9,759 nt of DNA from Alphaproteobacteria bacterium (GCA_027485005.1 JAIXRX010000119.1:1-9759), one strand, 5' to 3'; positions 1 to 7,733 are shown, numbered from the stretch's first letter. Notes: a model not told the origin generated them from the letters alone. Program-made: numbers and translations.

Positions 1-509
1 AGCAAAATGGCAAAAGAGGCAAACAGCTGCAAGCCTTCGGTGAAAGCACCGAATACTGCAAGCGTTGTCGCAATCGCGGTATTATCCTCTACTCCAAAGG
101 TATGCATGTAGTCATATTTATCCTTCATCTCTTTATATTTGAAGAAGGCTTGATATTCTGAGTCTGGAATGCCCAATGTATCGAGCAAATGGCTGTATGC
201 TGCAATATGGATAGTTTCCATATTCGAGAAAGCGGCCAGCATCATTTGCACTTCGGTGGGTTTGAATACCCGAGAATAATGACGCATATAGCAGTTATTC
301 ACTTCAATATCACTTTGTGTAAAGAAGCGAAAAATCTGCATCAAAAGATGCTTTTCTTCTGGATTCAGTGTCGTTTTCCAATCTTTCACGTCGTCCGCTA
401 ATGGCACTTCTTCTGGCAGCCAGTGAATGCGTTGTTGCATAAGCCATGCATCATACGCCCAAGGATAGTGAAACGGCTTGTAAATTGACTGAGCATCAAG
501 CAAGGACAT
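1..509 (-). CDS. nrdB: Class I ribonucleotide reductase small (beta) subunit NrdB, N-terminal part only
   Basis: The beta subunit houses the di-metal centre and tyrosyl radical that start nucleotide reduction in NrdA. About 169 N-terminal residues are visible; the rest lies beyond the left edge. Key residues line up with E. coli NrdB: D67 (D84), E98 and H101 in METIH (E115, H118), and Y105 (the radical Y122), with the same spacings of 31 and 7 residues. The later ligands (E204, E238, H241 equivalents) are out of view. Two adjacent in-frame ATGs exist at 512 and 509. I chose 509 because GGAG at 516-519 lies 6 nt from it and only 3 nt from the other. The start lies inside the 3' end of the preceding small gene, which suggests translational coupling. 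No ATP-cone precedes the ferritin-like fold. Assignment is by visible motifs and by adjacency to nrdA. Confidence 0.95.
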   Translation of the reverse strand, partial: MSLLDAQSIYKPFHYPWAYDAWLMQQRIHWLPEEVPLADDVKDWKTTLNPEEKHLLMQIFRFFTQSDIEVNNCYMRHYSRVFKPTEVQMMLAAFSNMETIHIAAYSHLLDTLGIPDSEYQAFFKYKEMKDKYDYMHTFGVEDNTAIATTLAVFGAFTEGLQLFASFAIL

Positions 510-891
510 CATTAACTCCACAAATAGGTTTTTCAATTGAACGGATATGGCAGGCAAGGTTTTCACGCATGAAGCGGTCGATGAAACGAGACTCCGCGGC
601 GTCAGTGTAAATAGCGGCGTATATTAAGCCACCTGTGGCAAGCGTACGCCAAATGCGGGCATTCTCATGGTCACTTACGCGAGTATGTACATCAGTCGAT
701 TCTTCAACCGCAAGGATGCACGGATGTCCCATGATAGGGGTGGCTACAATGAATATGCCTGGGCGCATGTCAAGCTCAGCAGTGGATTTAAACCAACCGT
801 TTACGTCCTGTCCCCAGCGTTCAAAAGTGGCGCTGGTTTCATTTACCCACTGGCTTTGCACGCGTTGCGCAATCGAAGTTGTAATACTCAT
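496..891 (-). CDS. Uncharacterised 131-aa protein encoded between nrdA and nrdB
   Basis: I do not recognise this family. The ORF begins 47 nt after the nrdA stop and overlaps the nrdB start by 14 nt. It therefore fills the gap in the operon, which is the main reason to believe it is real. The frame is open further upstream to a TTG at 927, but the ATG at 891 (protein start MSITTSIAQRV) is the more natural start; its upstream SD match is weak. The protein is soluble-looking, with no signal peptide or membrane segment. It has an N-terminal amphipathic helix, a hydrophobic strand pair around IFIVATPIMG and CILAVEE, then LIYAAIYTD followed by a charged helix (AESRFIDRFMREN) and a C-terminal tail with two cysteines. 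It could be an accessory or regulatory factor for the reductase, but nothing in the sequence shows that. The opposite strand also has short open frames here, so a spurious ORF is not excluded. Confidence 0.58.
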   Translation of the reverse strand: MSITTSIAQRVQSQWVNETSATFERWGQDVNGWFKSTAELDMRPGIFIVATPIMGHPCILAVEESTDVHTRVSDHENARIWRTLATGGLIYAAIYTDAAESRFIDRFMRENLACHIRSIEKPICGVNDVLA

Positions 892-938
892 GAGACGCTC
901 ATCTGTTGTTAAAGAAAAACGGTACAAACATTAGCAGC

Positions 939-2816
939 TTATTGGCACGCTAAGCATTCCTCATATTTACTTGCACTATCTTTTTTGCCCACCAATGACA
1001 TTTCCATTTGGAGTGCTTGCCCATTCACTTGATGAGACACTTTGTCAGCGCGCTGCATAGAGACAGATCTACAATAGTATAGACTTTTTACACCTTTTTT
1101 CCAAGCCAGATAATGGATTTCATGCAGATCGCGCTTGTGAATATCGGCAGGAATAAACAAGTTAACCGATTGCGCTTGGCAAATATATGGCGTGCGGTCA
1201 GCGGCATGTTCAATCACCCAACGCTGGTCCATTTCTTGCGCCGTTTTATACACGTCTTTTTCGTCTTGTGTCAGGAAGTCAAGATGTTGAACCGACCCTT
1301 CAGTGGATGCGATTGAACGCCAAACCGCCTCGTTATTTTGCCCCTTTTCTTCAAGCAAATCACCCAAGTGTTTGTTACGAACAGTGAAAGAGCCTGACAA
1401 AGTTTTTTGTACAAAGCTATTCGCTGCGTAAGGCTCAATACCAGGTGACGAATTGTTGGCGATAATCGAAATAGAGGCTGTTGGTGCAATCGCAATCTTA
1501 TTACTGAATCGCTCCATTACTCCCACATCTGCTGCGTCAGGGCAGGGGCCACGCTCTTCGGCGAGGCGCACCGAAGCGGCGTCCGCATCTTTACGAATCT
1601 TTTCAAAAATCTTTTTATTCCACACTTTTGCCATCACCGATTCAAATGGAATCTTTTTTAGCTGCAAGAAGGAATGGAAGCCCATGACACCCAAGCCCAC
1701 ACTACGTTCACGCATGGCTGAATATTTAGCGCGAGTCATGCTATCTGGAGCAGTTTTAATGAAATCCTCCAGTACATTATCTAAGAAACGCATAATGTCA
1801 TAAACCATTGTAGGATGGTTTTTCCATTCGTCATAAGTTTCAAGATTCAGTGATGATAGGCAGCACACGGCGGTACGGTTTTCACCTAAGTGATCTTCAC
1901 CAGTTGGCAAAGTAATCTCACTGCATAGGTTAGACATTTTTACCTTCAAGCCCAATTGCTTGTGGTGTTCTGGAATATAGCGATTCACCGTATCGATAAA
2001 CAACATGTAAGGCTCGCCCGTTTCAATGCGAGCGGTGAGAAGTTTCACCCACAATTCACGGGCCTTGATGGTGCCAACTACGCGCTGATCTTTTGGACTA
2101 CGGAAATGCCATTCATCCCCTTTTTCTACTGCCTGCATAAAGTCATCACTAATGACAACACCATGATGGATGTTTAATGCTTTGCGATTGGGATCGCCAC
2201 CAGTTGGGCGACGAATATCAATGAATTCTTCAATCTCAGGATGGCTGATTGGCATGTAGACTGCCGAGCTACCACGGCGCAAACTGCCTTGAGAGATGGC
2301 AAGCGTTAAAGAGTCCTGCACGCGCAAAAACGGAATTACGCCAGAGGTTTTGCCATTACCACGAACGCGTTCACCAATGGAGCGCAAGTTGCCCCAATAG
2401 CTGCCGATACCTCCACCACGAGCAGCGAGCCACACGTTCTCATTCCATAGATCCACAATGCCTTCGAGGCTATCTTTGGTCTCATTTAGGAAACAAGAAA
2501 TAGGTAGGCCCCGCTTTGTGCCACCATTGCTTAAAATGGGGGTGGCGGGCATAAACCATAATTGGCTGATATAATCATAAAGACGTTGGCTATGATCGGC
2601 ATCGTCACCATAGGCGCGCGCCACGCGAGCAAACATGTCCTGATAGCTTTCACCATCCATCAAATAACGATCTTCGAGGGTGGCGCGACCAAAATCCGAA
2701 AGATTTTTATCGCGAGAGCGGTCTACCACAATATCGTGAACGATGTCTTGCTTTGTTGCATTATTGCTTTTGTCTGCAGTGTTGTAGGAAGCGGCGTTTT
2801 GTAACTGAGCCTGCAT
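939..2816 (-). CDS. nrdA: Class I ribonucleoside-diphosphate reductase large (alpha) subunit NrdA
   Basis: The catalytic subunit reduces ribonucleoside diphosphates to deoxyribonucleotides in the cytoplasm, using a radical delivered from NrdB. All expected functional residues are visible in the 625-aa product. These are C108 in PISCFL (E. coli C225), the finger-loop motif N296-L-C298-S-E300 (N437, C439, E441), C318/C319 (C462), the radical-transfer pair Y580-Y581 in SLYYCRS (Y730, Y731), and a C-terminal thioredoxin-reactive pair C621-x-x-C624 in ECLACQ. The RGGGIG stretch at 133-138 and PTASISII at 445-452 are typical of the barrel core. The protein is about 130 residues shorter than E. coli NrdA and lacks an N-terminal ATP-cone; residues 1-40 look like a short disordered leader. 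The ATG at 2816 is preceded by AGGGGA about 7 nt away, a strong ribosome site. It is the first gene of the nrd operon, with NrdR boxes 31-77 nt upstream of the start. Confidence 0.97.
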   Translation of the reverse strand: MQAQLQNAASYNTADKSNNATKQDIVHDIVVDRSRDKNLSDFGRATLEDRYLMDGESYQDMFARVARAYGDDADHSQRLYDYISQLWFMPATPILSNGGTKRGLPISCFLNETKDSLEGIVDLWNENVWLAARGGGIGSYWGNLRSIGERVRGNGKTSGVIPFLRVQDSLTLAISQGSLRRGSSAVYMPISHPEIEEFIDIRRPTGGDPNRKALNIHHGVVISDDFMQAVEKGDEWHFRSPKDQRVVGTIKARELWVKLLTARIETGEPYMLFIDTVNRYIPEHHKQLGLKVKMSNLCSEITLPTGEDHLGENRTAVCCLSSLNLETYDEWKNHPTMVYDIMRFLDNVLEDFIKTAPDSMTRAKYSAMRERSVGLGVMGFHSFLQLKKIPFESVMAKVWNKKIFEKIRKDADAASVRLAEERGPCPDAADVGVMERFSNKIAIAPTASISIIANNSSPGIEPYAANSFVQKTLSGSFTVRNKHLGDLLEEKGQNNEAVWRSIASTEGSVQHLDFLTQDEKDVYKTAQEMDQRWVIEHAADRTPYICQAQSVNLFIPADIHKRDLHEIHYLAWKKGVKSLYYCRSVSMQRADKVSHQVNGQALQMEMSLVGKKDSASKYEECLACQ

Positions 2817-2846
2817 AATTAATTCCCCTGTGTTGTTTTTTGTTGA

Positions 2847-2862
2847 AGGCTATATATTGTGT
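2847..2862. promoter_or_regulatory. NrdR box, start-proximal
   Basis: The sequence AGGCTATATATTGTGT matches the last 13 positions of the known NrdR consensus acaCwAtATaTwGtGt exactly and misses only two of the three leading bases. NrdR is the zinc-finger/ATP-cone repressor of ribonucleotide reductase genes in bacteria. The site lies 31 nt upstream of the nrdA ATG. Confidence 0.85.
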
Positions 2863-2877
2863 TCTTGGTCACGCTCG

Positions 2878-2893
2878 ACACAAAATATTGATT
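2878..2893. promoter_or_regulatory. NrdR box, start-distal
   Basis: The sequence ACACAAAATATTGATT matches 13 of 16 positions of the NrdR consensus. It lies 31 bp (start to start) from the other box, leaving a 15-bp gap. That is close to three helical turns, so both sites face the same side of the DNA, the arrangement known for paired NrdR boxes. Confidence 0.82.
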
Positions 2894-2941
2894 GCACCAA
2901 GCTAATATGATTGTCAACAAGTTGTGTGCAAAAAAGTTTTC

Positions 2942-2961
2942 AACCACTACATGTAGTGGTT
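2942..2961. repeat. Perfect 20-bp palindrome upstream of nrdA
   Basis: AACCACTACATGTAGTGGTT is identical to its own reverse complement over all 20 bases. It lies about 125 nt upstream of the nrdA start and about 50 bp upstream of the distal NrdR box. A two-fold operator for a dimeric regulator is the simplest reading. A hairpin is possible but would need a tight CATG turn. It is not an NrdR box and I do not recognise it as the site of a known regulator. Confidence 0.7.
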
Positions 2962-3124
2962 TTTGGGTGACGTGGGGGTTTTGACACAGTGTGGTGACAC
3001 GCCCACAATCTGTAATGATTCTAAACATAAAAATCGTTCCTGACTTGACTTTATTTTTTGTTTTCATCGCAAACTTTTTAAAAATGCTACGCTCTGAATG
3101 ATGTCATGCCAAGTGCCAAAACGT

Positions 3125-3144
3125 CCTGCTATGAAAATAGCAGG
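3125..3144. repeat. Hairpin with 8-bp stem and GAAA tetraloop
   Basis: CCTGCTAT, then GAAA, then ATAGCAGG form a perfect 8-bp stem closed on the plus strand by a GNRA-type tetraloop. No T-run follows on either strand, so it does not look like an intrinsic terminator. It lies between the nrd control region and the tad terminator, outside any gene. It may be an RNA element in a plus-strand transcript or in read-through from the tad operon; no function is assigned. Confidence 0.5.
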
Positions 3145-3180
3145 GGATAAAATCGTGTATAACTTCTCTGATAAGTTTCT

Positions 3181-3211
3181 AAAAAAAGCCCCCGCACAAG
3201 GCGAGGGCTTT
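3181..3211 (-). terminator. Intrinsic terminator of the tad-like operon
   Basis: Read on the minus strand, AAAGCCCTCGC pairs with GCGGGGGCTTT around a 5-nt CTTGT loop. This gives an 11-bp G+C-rich stem with one G-T wobble, and the uridine tract runs on through 3181. It starts 20 nt after the stop codon of the TadG-like gene. On the plus strand only three T residues follow the stem, so it should act mainly on the minus strand. Confidence 0.92.
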
Positions 3212-3230
3212 GATTGGGTTCAGAAACCAC

Positions 3231-6200
3231 CTATTTAATCAGTGGCGGTTTCATGCAACTAAATAAATTAGCGGCGCATGTTTCTGGAGTTGTCGCATAA
3301 TCATCATAATGTGCATCTCCCGGTTTCATGCCGAAGACACAGAATGGTTGGTTACATATCTCTGTCTTTGTTTTTTCAAGCTCTTCCAGTGTGTCTTCAA
3401 TGGCATTAATATATGCCGTTCTAGTAGCTCCTGTCGCGGTTTCTGGGACGCCAGTGACAACAAACATGGTAAGTTCTTTGTTCGTTTCGTCGATGTTTTT
3501 TAGGCATTCGGCTGTGTCTGTTGCAAAGTTAGAGTCAGTAACATCAAGGTTATTCACTGCACCCAGAGTAAGTGCGCCAGAAGTTAATGTTCCAGGCTTA
3601 TTACTCGTAACGTTACTGAATGCGAATCGTCCACTGCGATTTTTAACATCCTCGTTAATCCCAATGGCGCCAATATACACAAGTACCTTGGATTTTTTGG
3701 CTCCACCATCGCTATTTGCCAGCACACGTGCAGCTTGTTTGACCAAGGCGCATTGGTTTGCGCGGTGATCATCAACAATCACAAAGTTCTTGTAACCATA
3801 ACCGAGTGTTCCAAGTAGGCGCTCAAATGGTTTGCTGTAATCGCTGCCTGTTAAATCGGGGGCGCCAATAGTGCCAGAGACCCCAGAGGTATTAACCGCA
3901 ATCGGCAAGTTATGCGGCGCATAATCTGAATTATTAATCCGCGCAACATCCAATGTTTGGATTTGTACGAGGCTAAGATTCAAACCAGAGACAGCATCTT
4001 TTTTCTGGTAAGCTGCTGTTTTGTTAACACGACGTGGATTATACGTCACTTTCGTATCATCCTCATCACCAATCACAAGCCCGCCGCTCGGAATATTGCT
4101 TGCGGTAAGGGCAAACGCGCCGTGGTTTGTAACGCCATTGCCAGGGTTGCCAATGGCTTTATCCGCCATTTGCTCATCTAAGAACTGGTGTTCAACTTCA
4201 GTCACCCTTCTGCTGCCTGAGCTATTGCAGAAAATACCCTTGCTCCAATCGCAATCCTGCTCACCTTTACGTAAAACCGCATTTCGACGGTCACCACCAT
4301 TGCCACGCTGATCGGCCGTATCAAACGTACAAACAAGTGGCTTGGCATTACGTGTTGCGGCAGTCAATTCTGAGCTAGGAATATCTCGACGACGTTCCAT
4401 GGAAACAGATGAAACATTCAGAACTTCCGGATTAAGCGATGTGTACTGGTCGCTTCCTTTCAATATAAATTCTGAAACATTTGGACATTTGCCTCCCGCG
4501 CAGGTGGCGCCAGCAGCTTCTTGTGTAGTGTTGTAAACAACATTTGTGTAATAAGTTTGGCAGCCATTGTTACCGCAGAAGGTTTCTGCTGTTCTGCTTT
4601 TAATTGGGCACGCGGTGCCCAAAGTATCAATGGTCCCAACATCCGCCCATGCCCATTTACCATTACCAGTCATGGTTTCCCATGTGGTGTTTAGTTTATT
4701 AGACGTATCGGTTGGATATTTTTGAGCGTCTGTTGGTGTGCCGCCATAGGTTTTAAGCCCTTTATTATTAAGGCTGATTTGGTAGAACCCCTCTGGATAA
4801 TCACACACAGTACCAGAACAAGTGCGATTAAATGATAGCTTAAATGCCGCTAAAGATTTCTCGGGATCGGTCATTTCAGGAATAGCACAAGTGGTGGTAC
4901 GATTTTTTGACCCTGTTGAGGCATTATATTCTCCGACATTAACAGGCTGTTTTTTCGCTAAATCCGTGCTTGTACAATTCGTGTAATAGTTTCCAGGTGT
5001 GCCATTTGGCGTTGTGTAGCTCACCGCTTGGCAATTATTCATCAAATCTTTATTAACGCCTGCGCCATAAGGAGCCGAGAGATGACCGCTATTTGCTACG
5101 ATATTCCCCGCTTTGACTGGGCCTGTATCACAACCCCATGTTAAATAGCGGTCCGTATTTTTAGGATGCAAAGCGTTTAATTCACGTGCTTGGTCAGAAT
5201 CATCCACGGCTTTGGTGGCTTTGCCTTCATAGATGGGTTGTGCTGTGAGCGTGACAGCTTTGGCCGCGGGCACATCCACCCAATTCAGGTCTTTTACCAA
5301 AGTGGCAGTGAATGATATCAGCTCGTCTGCTCTACGGAAGTAACTATCGTCTTTAGCAGTCGTGACTGGGCCTGTGGTGCCTGGGGTTTTGCAAGATACA
5401 ACGTATCCAATACAATAGTTTCCTGAGTTGGGGCCGGTTACAGGGTTATTTGGGGTTGGCACACCTTTGTAATTAGCGGTCTCATATGCAGCCACAAATG
5501 GTGTGCAGACATTGGCATACCAGTATAAATAGGCGTCAACTGTGCTAGGTGGATGCGATCCATAGGGTGTATCTGGTTGAAAATCTGCAGATTGCGGAGC
5601 TCCAACTGTAGATGGGAAAGTGTTAGTGTTCCACTCTGCACAGGTTTGGGTTCCGCCACCGCCTCCAGAAGAAGCGAGCTGAACAGCAGGGCAGGCCTGA
5701 ATCCAGTGACCTTTATAAACCGTTTCCCAGCTGCGATCATTATATAGGCATCGCGCTTGGCGCCCTACATGATAACACGTTGAACCGTCCTTGGTCTGTG
5801 CATTACACTGATCAATATTCCATTGGTTGCCTGGGGATGTATCTGCCATATTTACAGCATTGATCCACTCATGATTCGTAGCTGAGTTAAGCTCGTTATT
5901 GCCACATAAATCATCTGCATTTTGGAACCCAAAGCTGTTAACATCAGGTGGAGAATCTGCCCAACGATAGGCGCCAACAGCAGGGTATTCAACTCTGTCA
6001 GTATCTTTATAGCAATTTCCTGCGGTTTCTGTCTGGTATGTCCATACTGGGTCTTTGGGACAATAGCGGGTATATTGCGCATGAATCAGGCCTTCGAAAG
6101 GTGTTTTACGCGAAATATTCTGCAAGCCAAGGGTTTCGGTTTTGTAATTAGTACTGTTTAAGCCTTTTGATTTATCATAGCATGAGCCACTGTGAGCAAA

Positions 6201-7127
6201 ATTGCCTGAAACTTTCTCACATTCTCCAAGGCCACCACCTTCCATAGGGAAATTGCCGAGTACAAGCCCAGTGGCTACCTGTTTCCAATCAGTGAAATTA
6301 GCCGCAGTGCCGCCCAATGTCTGGGTCATGATTTTTAAGTTATCGTCTCCAATCGCTTTGCGTGATGCTTCGTCTAAAGACCATGCAAAGTTTACAATGG
6401 AGCGCACGCCATCCCCACCGGTGGAGCTACCGCCTGAGGCGAGCGTCGCACTGCTACTGCCGCTCACTGTGCCGCTAAAACCTTTGAAACCTTCAGGGCT
6501 AACGCATTCATGAACCGCCGGGCCTGATGCTGAGGGTGAATTAAAGCTAATACTTGCAATATCGCAAGGAACTTGCGTAATGCGTTTAACAACCACCGAC
6601 ATTTCCTTGTTATTACGAATGAAAACACCCGTTTGGTCTGCAGTTGCACGGAATATAAGAACCTTTTTACCATTCAAACAGCTTTGCGTAATCGCAACGG
6701 TTTTGGTGTCTTTAAATTTAACAGGATCTGACTTTATTAGGCTACCTTTAAGCCATGTATTCATTTCTTTTAGCGCTTGATTGCCAGCCTTTTCACTCTC
6801 TTTGTCAACATTATCTGCATAAAAGGAGATATCGTTTCTGAAAATACCCTGATCCATAGTTTCGTCCGAGGACTCTGGGAGGTTAGAAATATTTTCTCCT
6901 GCCGCTACTTTCAGCCACAACTTAGTATACTGCTCCGTCAACACGGCCGATTCGCGCTCTAGCGTTTCACGTGTGCCTGTTTGCCAAAGAAAGTTTGGGC
7001 CACCATGACTAAAAAGCAGACCGAAAATCGGCAGCATGACAATGATGAGTCCCAACCCGAAAGTAATATAGGCGCTACCCGATTCATTTCTGAGAAATGC
7101 ACGGAAAGAAAATGATGGCGACTTCAT
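3231..7127 (-). CDS. Very large cysteine-rich TadG-like anchored protein
   Basis: The product is 1,298 aa, roughly two to three times the usual TadG length. The N-terminus has a basic leader, an ESGSAY segment and one membrane helix (about 18-40). This is the TadE/TadG-type anchor, but with T22 where true pseudopilins have the +5 glutamate. The rest should be periplasmic or extracellular. It is rich in Asn, Thr, Gly and Tyr, has Gly/Ser linkers at about 214-240 and 486-492, and carries about 36 cysteines, the first at residue 150, so extensive disulfide bonding is likely. The last 190 residues alternate hydrophobic strands (NFVIVDD 1114-1120, KVLVYIG 1147-1153, LTMFVVTG 1219-1226, CVFGM 1263-1267) with helices, resembling the von Willebrand A-like end of TadG proteins but without the DxSxS and TDG metal-site residues. 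I chose ATG 7127 over ATG 7178 because AGAGAG lies about 6 nt upstream. It is the last gene of the operon, before the terminator. Confidence 0.85.
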   Translation of the reverse strand: MKSPSFSFRAFLRNESGSAYITFGLGLIIVMLPIFGLLFSHGGPNFLWQTGTRETLERESAVLTEQYTKLWLKVAAGENISNLPESSDETMDQGIFRNDISFYADNVDKESEKAGNQALKEMNTWLKGSLIKSDPVKFKDTKTVAITQSCLNGKKVLIFRATADQTGVFIRNNKEMSVVVKRITQVPCDIASISFNSPSASGPAVHECVSPEGFKGFSGTVSGSSSATLASGGSSTGGDGVRSIVNFAWSLDEASRKAIGDDNLKIMTQTLGGTAANFTDWKQVATGLVLGNFPMEGGGLGECEKVSGNFAHSGSCYDKSKGLNSTNYKTETLGLQNISRKTPFEGLIHAQYTRYCPKDPVWTYQTETAGNCYKDTDRVEYPAVGAYRWADSPPDVNSFGFQNADDLCGNNELNSATNHEWINAVNMADTSPGNQWNIDQCNAQTKDGSTCYHVGRQARCLYNDRSWETVYKGHWIQACPAVQLASSGGGGGTQTCAEWNTNTFPSTVGAPQSADFQPDTPYGSHPPSTVDAYLYWYANVCTPFVAAYETANYKGVPTPNNPVTGPNSGNYCIGYVVSCKTPGTTGPVTTAKDDSYFRRADELISFTATLVKDLNWVDVPAAKAVTLTAQPIYEGKATKAVDDSDQARELNALHPKNTDRYLTWGCDTGPVKAGNIVANSGHLSAPYGAGVNKDLMNNCQAVSYTTPNGTPGNYYTNCTSTDLAKKQPVNVGEYNASTGSKNRTTTCAIPEMTDPEKSLAAFKLSFNRTCSGTVCDYPEGFYQISLNNKGLKTYGGTPTDAQKYPTDTSNKLNTTWETMTGNGKWAWADVGTIDTLGTACPIKSRTAETFCGNNGCQTYYTNVVYNTTQEAAGATCAGGKCPNVSEFILKGSDQYTSLNPEVLNVSSVSMERRRDIPSSELTAATRNAKPLVCTFDTADQRGNGGDRRNAVLRKGEQDCDWSKGIFCNSSGSRRVTEVEHQFLDEQMADKAIGNPGNGVTNHGAFALTASNIPSGGLVIGDEDDTKVTYNPRRVNKTAAYQKKDAVSGLNLSLVQIQTLDVARINNSDYAPHNLPIAVNTSGVSGTIGAPDLTGSDYSKPFERLLGTLGYGYKNFVIVDDHRANQCALVKQAARVLANSDGGAKKSKVLVYIGAIGINEDVKNRSGRFAFSNVTSNKPGTLTSGALTLGAVNNLDVTDSNFATDTAECLKNIDETNKELTMFVVTGVPETATGATRTAYINAIEDTLEELEKTKTEICNQPFCVFGMKPGDAHYDDYATTPETCAANLFSCMKPPLIK

Positions 7128-7193
7128 AGCGAACTCTCTATTTAATAATTTTGCTAAATATTTAACTAAATTTAACATAAAGCAGGTTAATAA

Positions 7194-7733
7194 TTACTTA
7201 ATAACATTGGCATAGTAGAACGGCCCTTCCACTTGGATGGATATTTCAGTCGTATTAATGAAATATCTAGGGAGGATAGTGGGTTTGTATTCCGCACAGG
7301 CGCGCGCTGAAACATAAGCGCCATAGCCAGCATCTGAGGTCGTTTTGGTGCAGGTTGCAGATTTATTGGTGCAATTATTGGTGGTACCCGTACGCTGGTA
7401 TCCACCTGAAGGGAATTGATTCGTACTATAAGGATCAGCAACATTATGCTCGCAAAATTGTACAGCAATCGACATGCTGCGGAAAGGCTCAGACGCAGTT
7501 AAGTTACTGTCTAGAAAAGTTGTATGATTAATTGTTGCCATCATATCAGGTGGCATGGTCGCGATAGAGGTAGCGACATTATTCGCGACTTTATTCACAC
7601 GCTCACGCAGCATATAATATTGAGAGATCTCAATTAGTCCTAAGAAGAAGACGATCATGACTGGCAAAACGATAGCCATTTCAACAATGATAGAGCCTTG
7701 TTCTTGGCAATTACGTGTGGATTTCGTCATCAT
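7194..7733 (-). CDS. TadF-like (TadE family) pseudopilin
   Basis: The 179-aa protein starts with a short leader ending EQ-G13, followed by SIIVE18 and a hydrophobic helix (about 14-34, with LPVMIVFFLGLIEI). This is the G/xxxxE cleavage and helix pattern of the TadE/TadF minor pseudopilins, which the TadV prepilin peptidase processes at the inner membrane in characterised Tad systems. The remainder is a polar globular domain with five cysteines, probably on the outer face. Its ATG (a second in-frame ATG follows directly) overlaps the stop of the upstream gene in an ATGA junction, so the two are translationally coupled. The TadF label rests on position (second of three, before a TadG-like gene), because TadE and TadF are hard to tell apart by sequence alone. 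Confidence 0.85.
   Translation of the reverse strand: MMTKSTRNCQEQGSIIVEMAIVLPVMIVFFLGLIEISQYYMLRERVNKVANNVATSIATMPPDMMATINHTTFLDSNLTASEPFRSMSIAVQFCEHNVADPYSTNQFPSGGYQRTGTTNNCTNKSATCTKTTSDAGYGAYVSARACAEYKPTILPRYFINTTEISIQVEGPFYYANVIK

Larger units (their letters stand above)
2817..3067 (-). promoter_or_regulatory. nrd operon upstream control region
   Basis: This non-coding stretch upstream of nrdA concentrates regulatory signals: an SD at 2824-2829, two NrdR-box matches (2847-2862 and 2878-2893), a perfect TTGACA on the minus strand at 2917-2912 that could be a -35 element, and a 20-bp palindrome at 2942-2961. If that TTGACA is the -35, the -10 would fall around 2888-2894, where AATCAA or CAATCA is a poor match, so the promoter call is tentative. 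Both NrdR sites would then cover the -10 and start region, which suits repression. A minus-strand open frame of 82 codons spans the same stretch, but it carries the operator sites and is probably not a gene. Beyond this region, 3068-3124 and 3145-3180 show nothing I can assign. Confidence 0.6.

Noticed and set aside
635..934. 99-codon plus-strand open frame opposite the small gene between nrdA and nrdB
   Set aside because: It runs against the operon direction and ends in the nrdA-side spacer. The minus-strand frame is better placed, overlapping the nrdB ribosome site.
1453..1803. 116-codon plus-strand open frame inside nrdA
   Set aside because: It is antisense to conserved nrdA sequence, with no family resemblance.
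2942..2961. Reading the 20-bp palindrome as an intrinsic terminator followed by TTT on the plus strand
   Set aside because: The stem is only half G+C, the turn is very tight and no plus-strand gene lies upstream to terminate.
2942..2961. BlaI/CopY-type operator (TACA-NN-TGTA)
   Set aside because: The centre reads TACATGTA with no two-base spacer, so it does not fit that consensus.
2819..3067. 82-codon minus-strand open frame just upstream of nrdA
   Set aside because: It contains both NrdR boxes and the 20-bp palindrome, and its composition does not look like a protein. It is better explained as the nrd control region.
3328..3768. 146-codon plus-strand open frame inside the TadG-like gene
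   Set aside because: It lies entirely antisense to a long, well-supported gene, with no ribosome site or recognisable domain.
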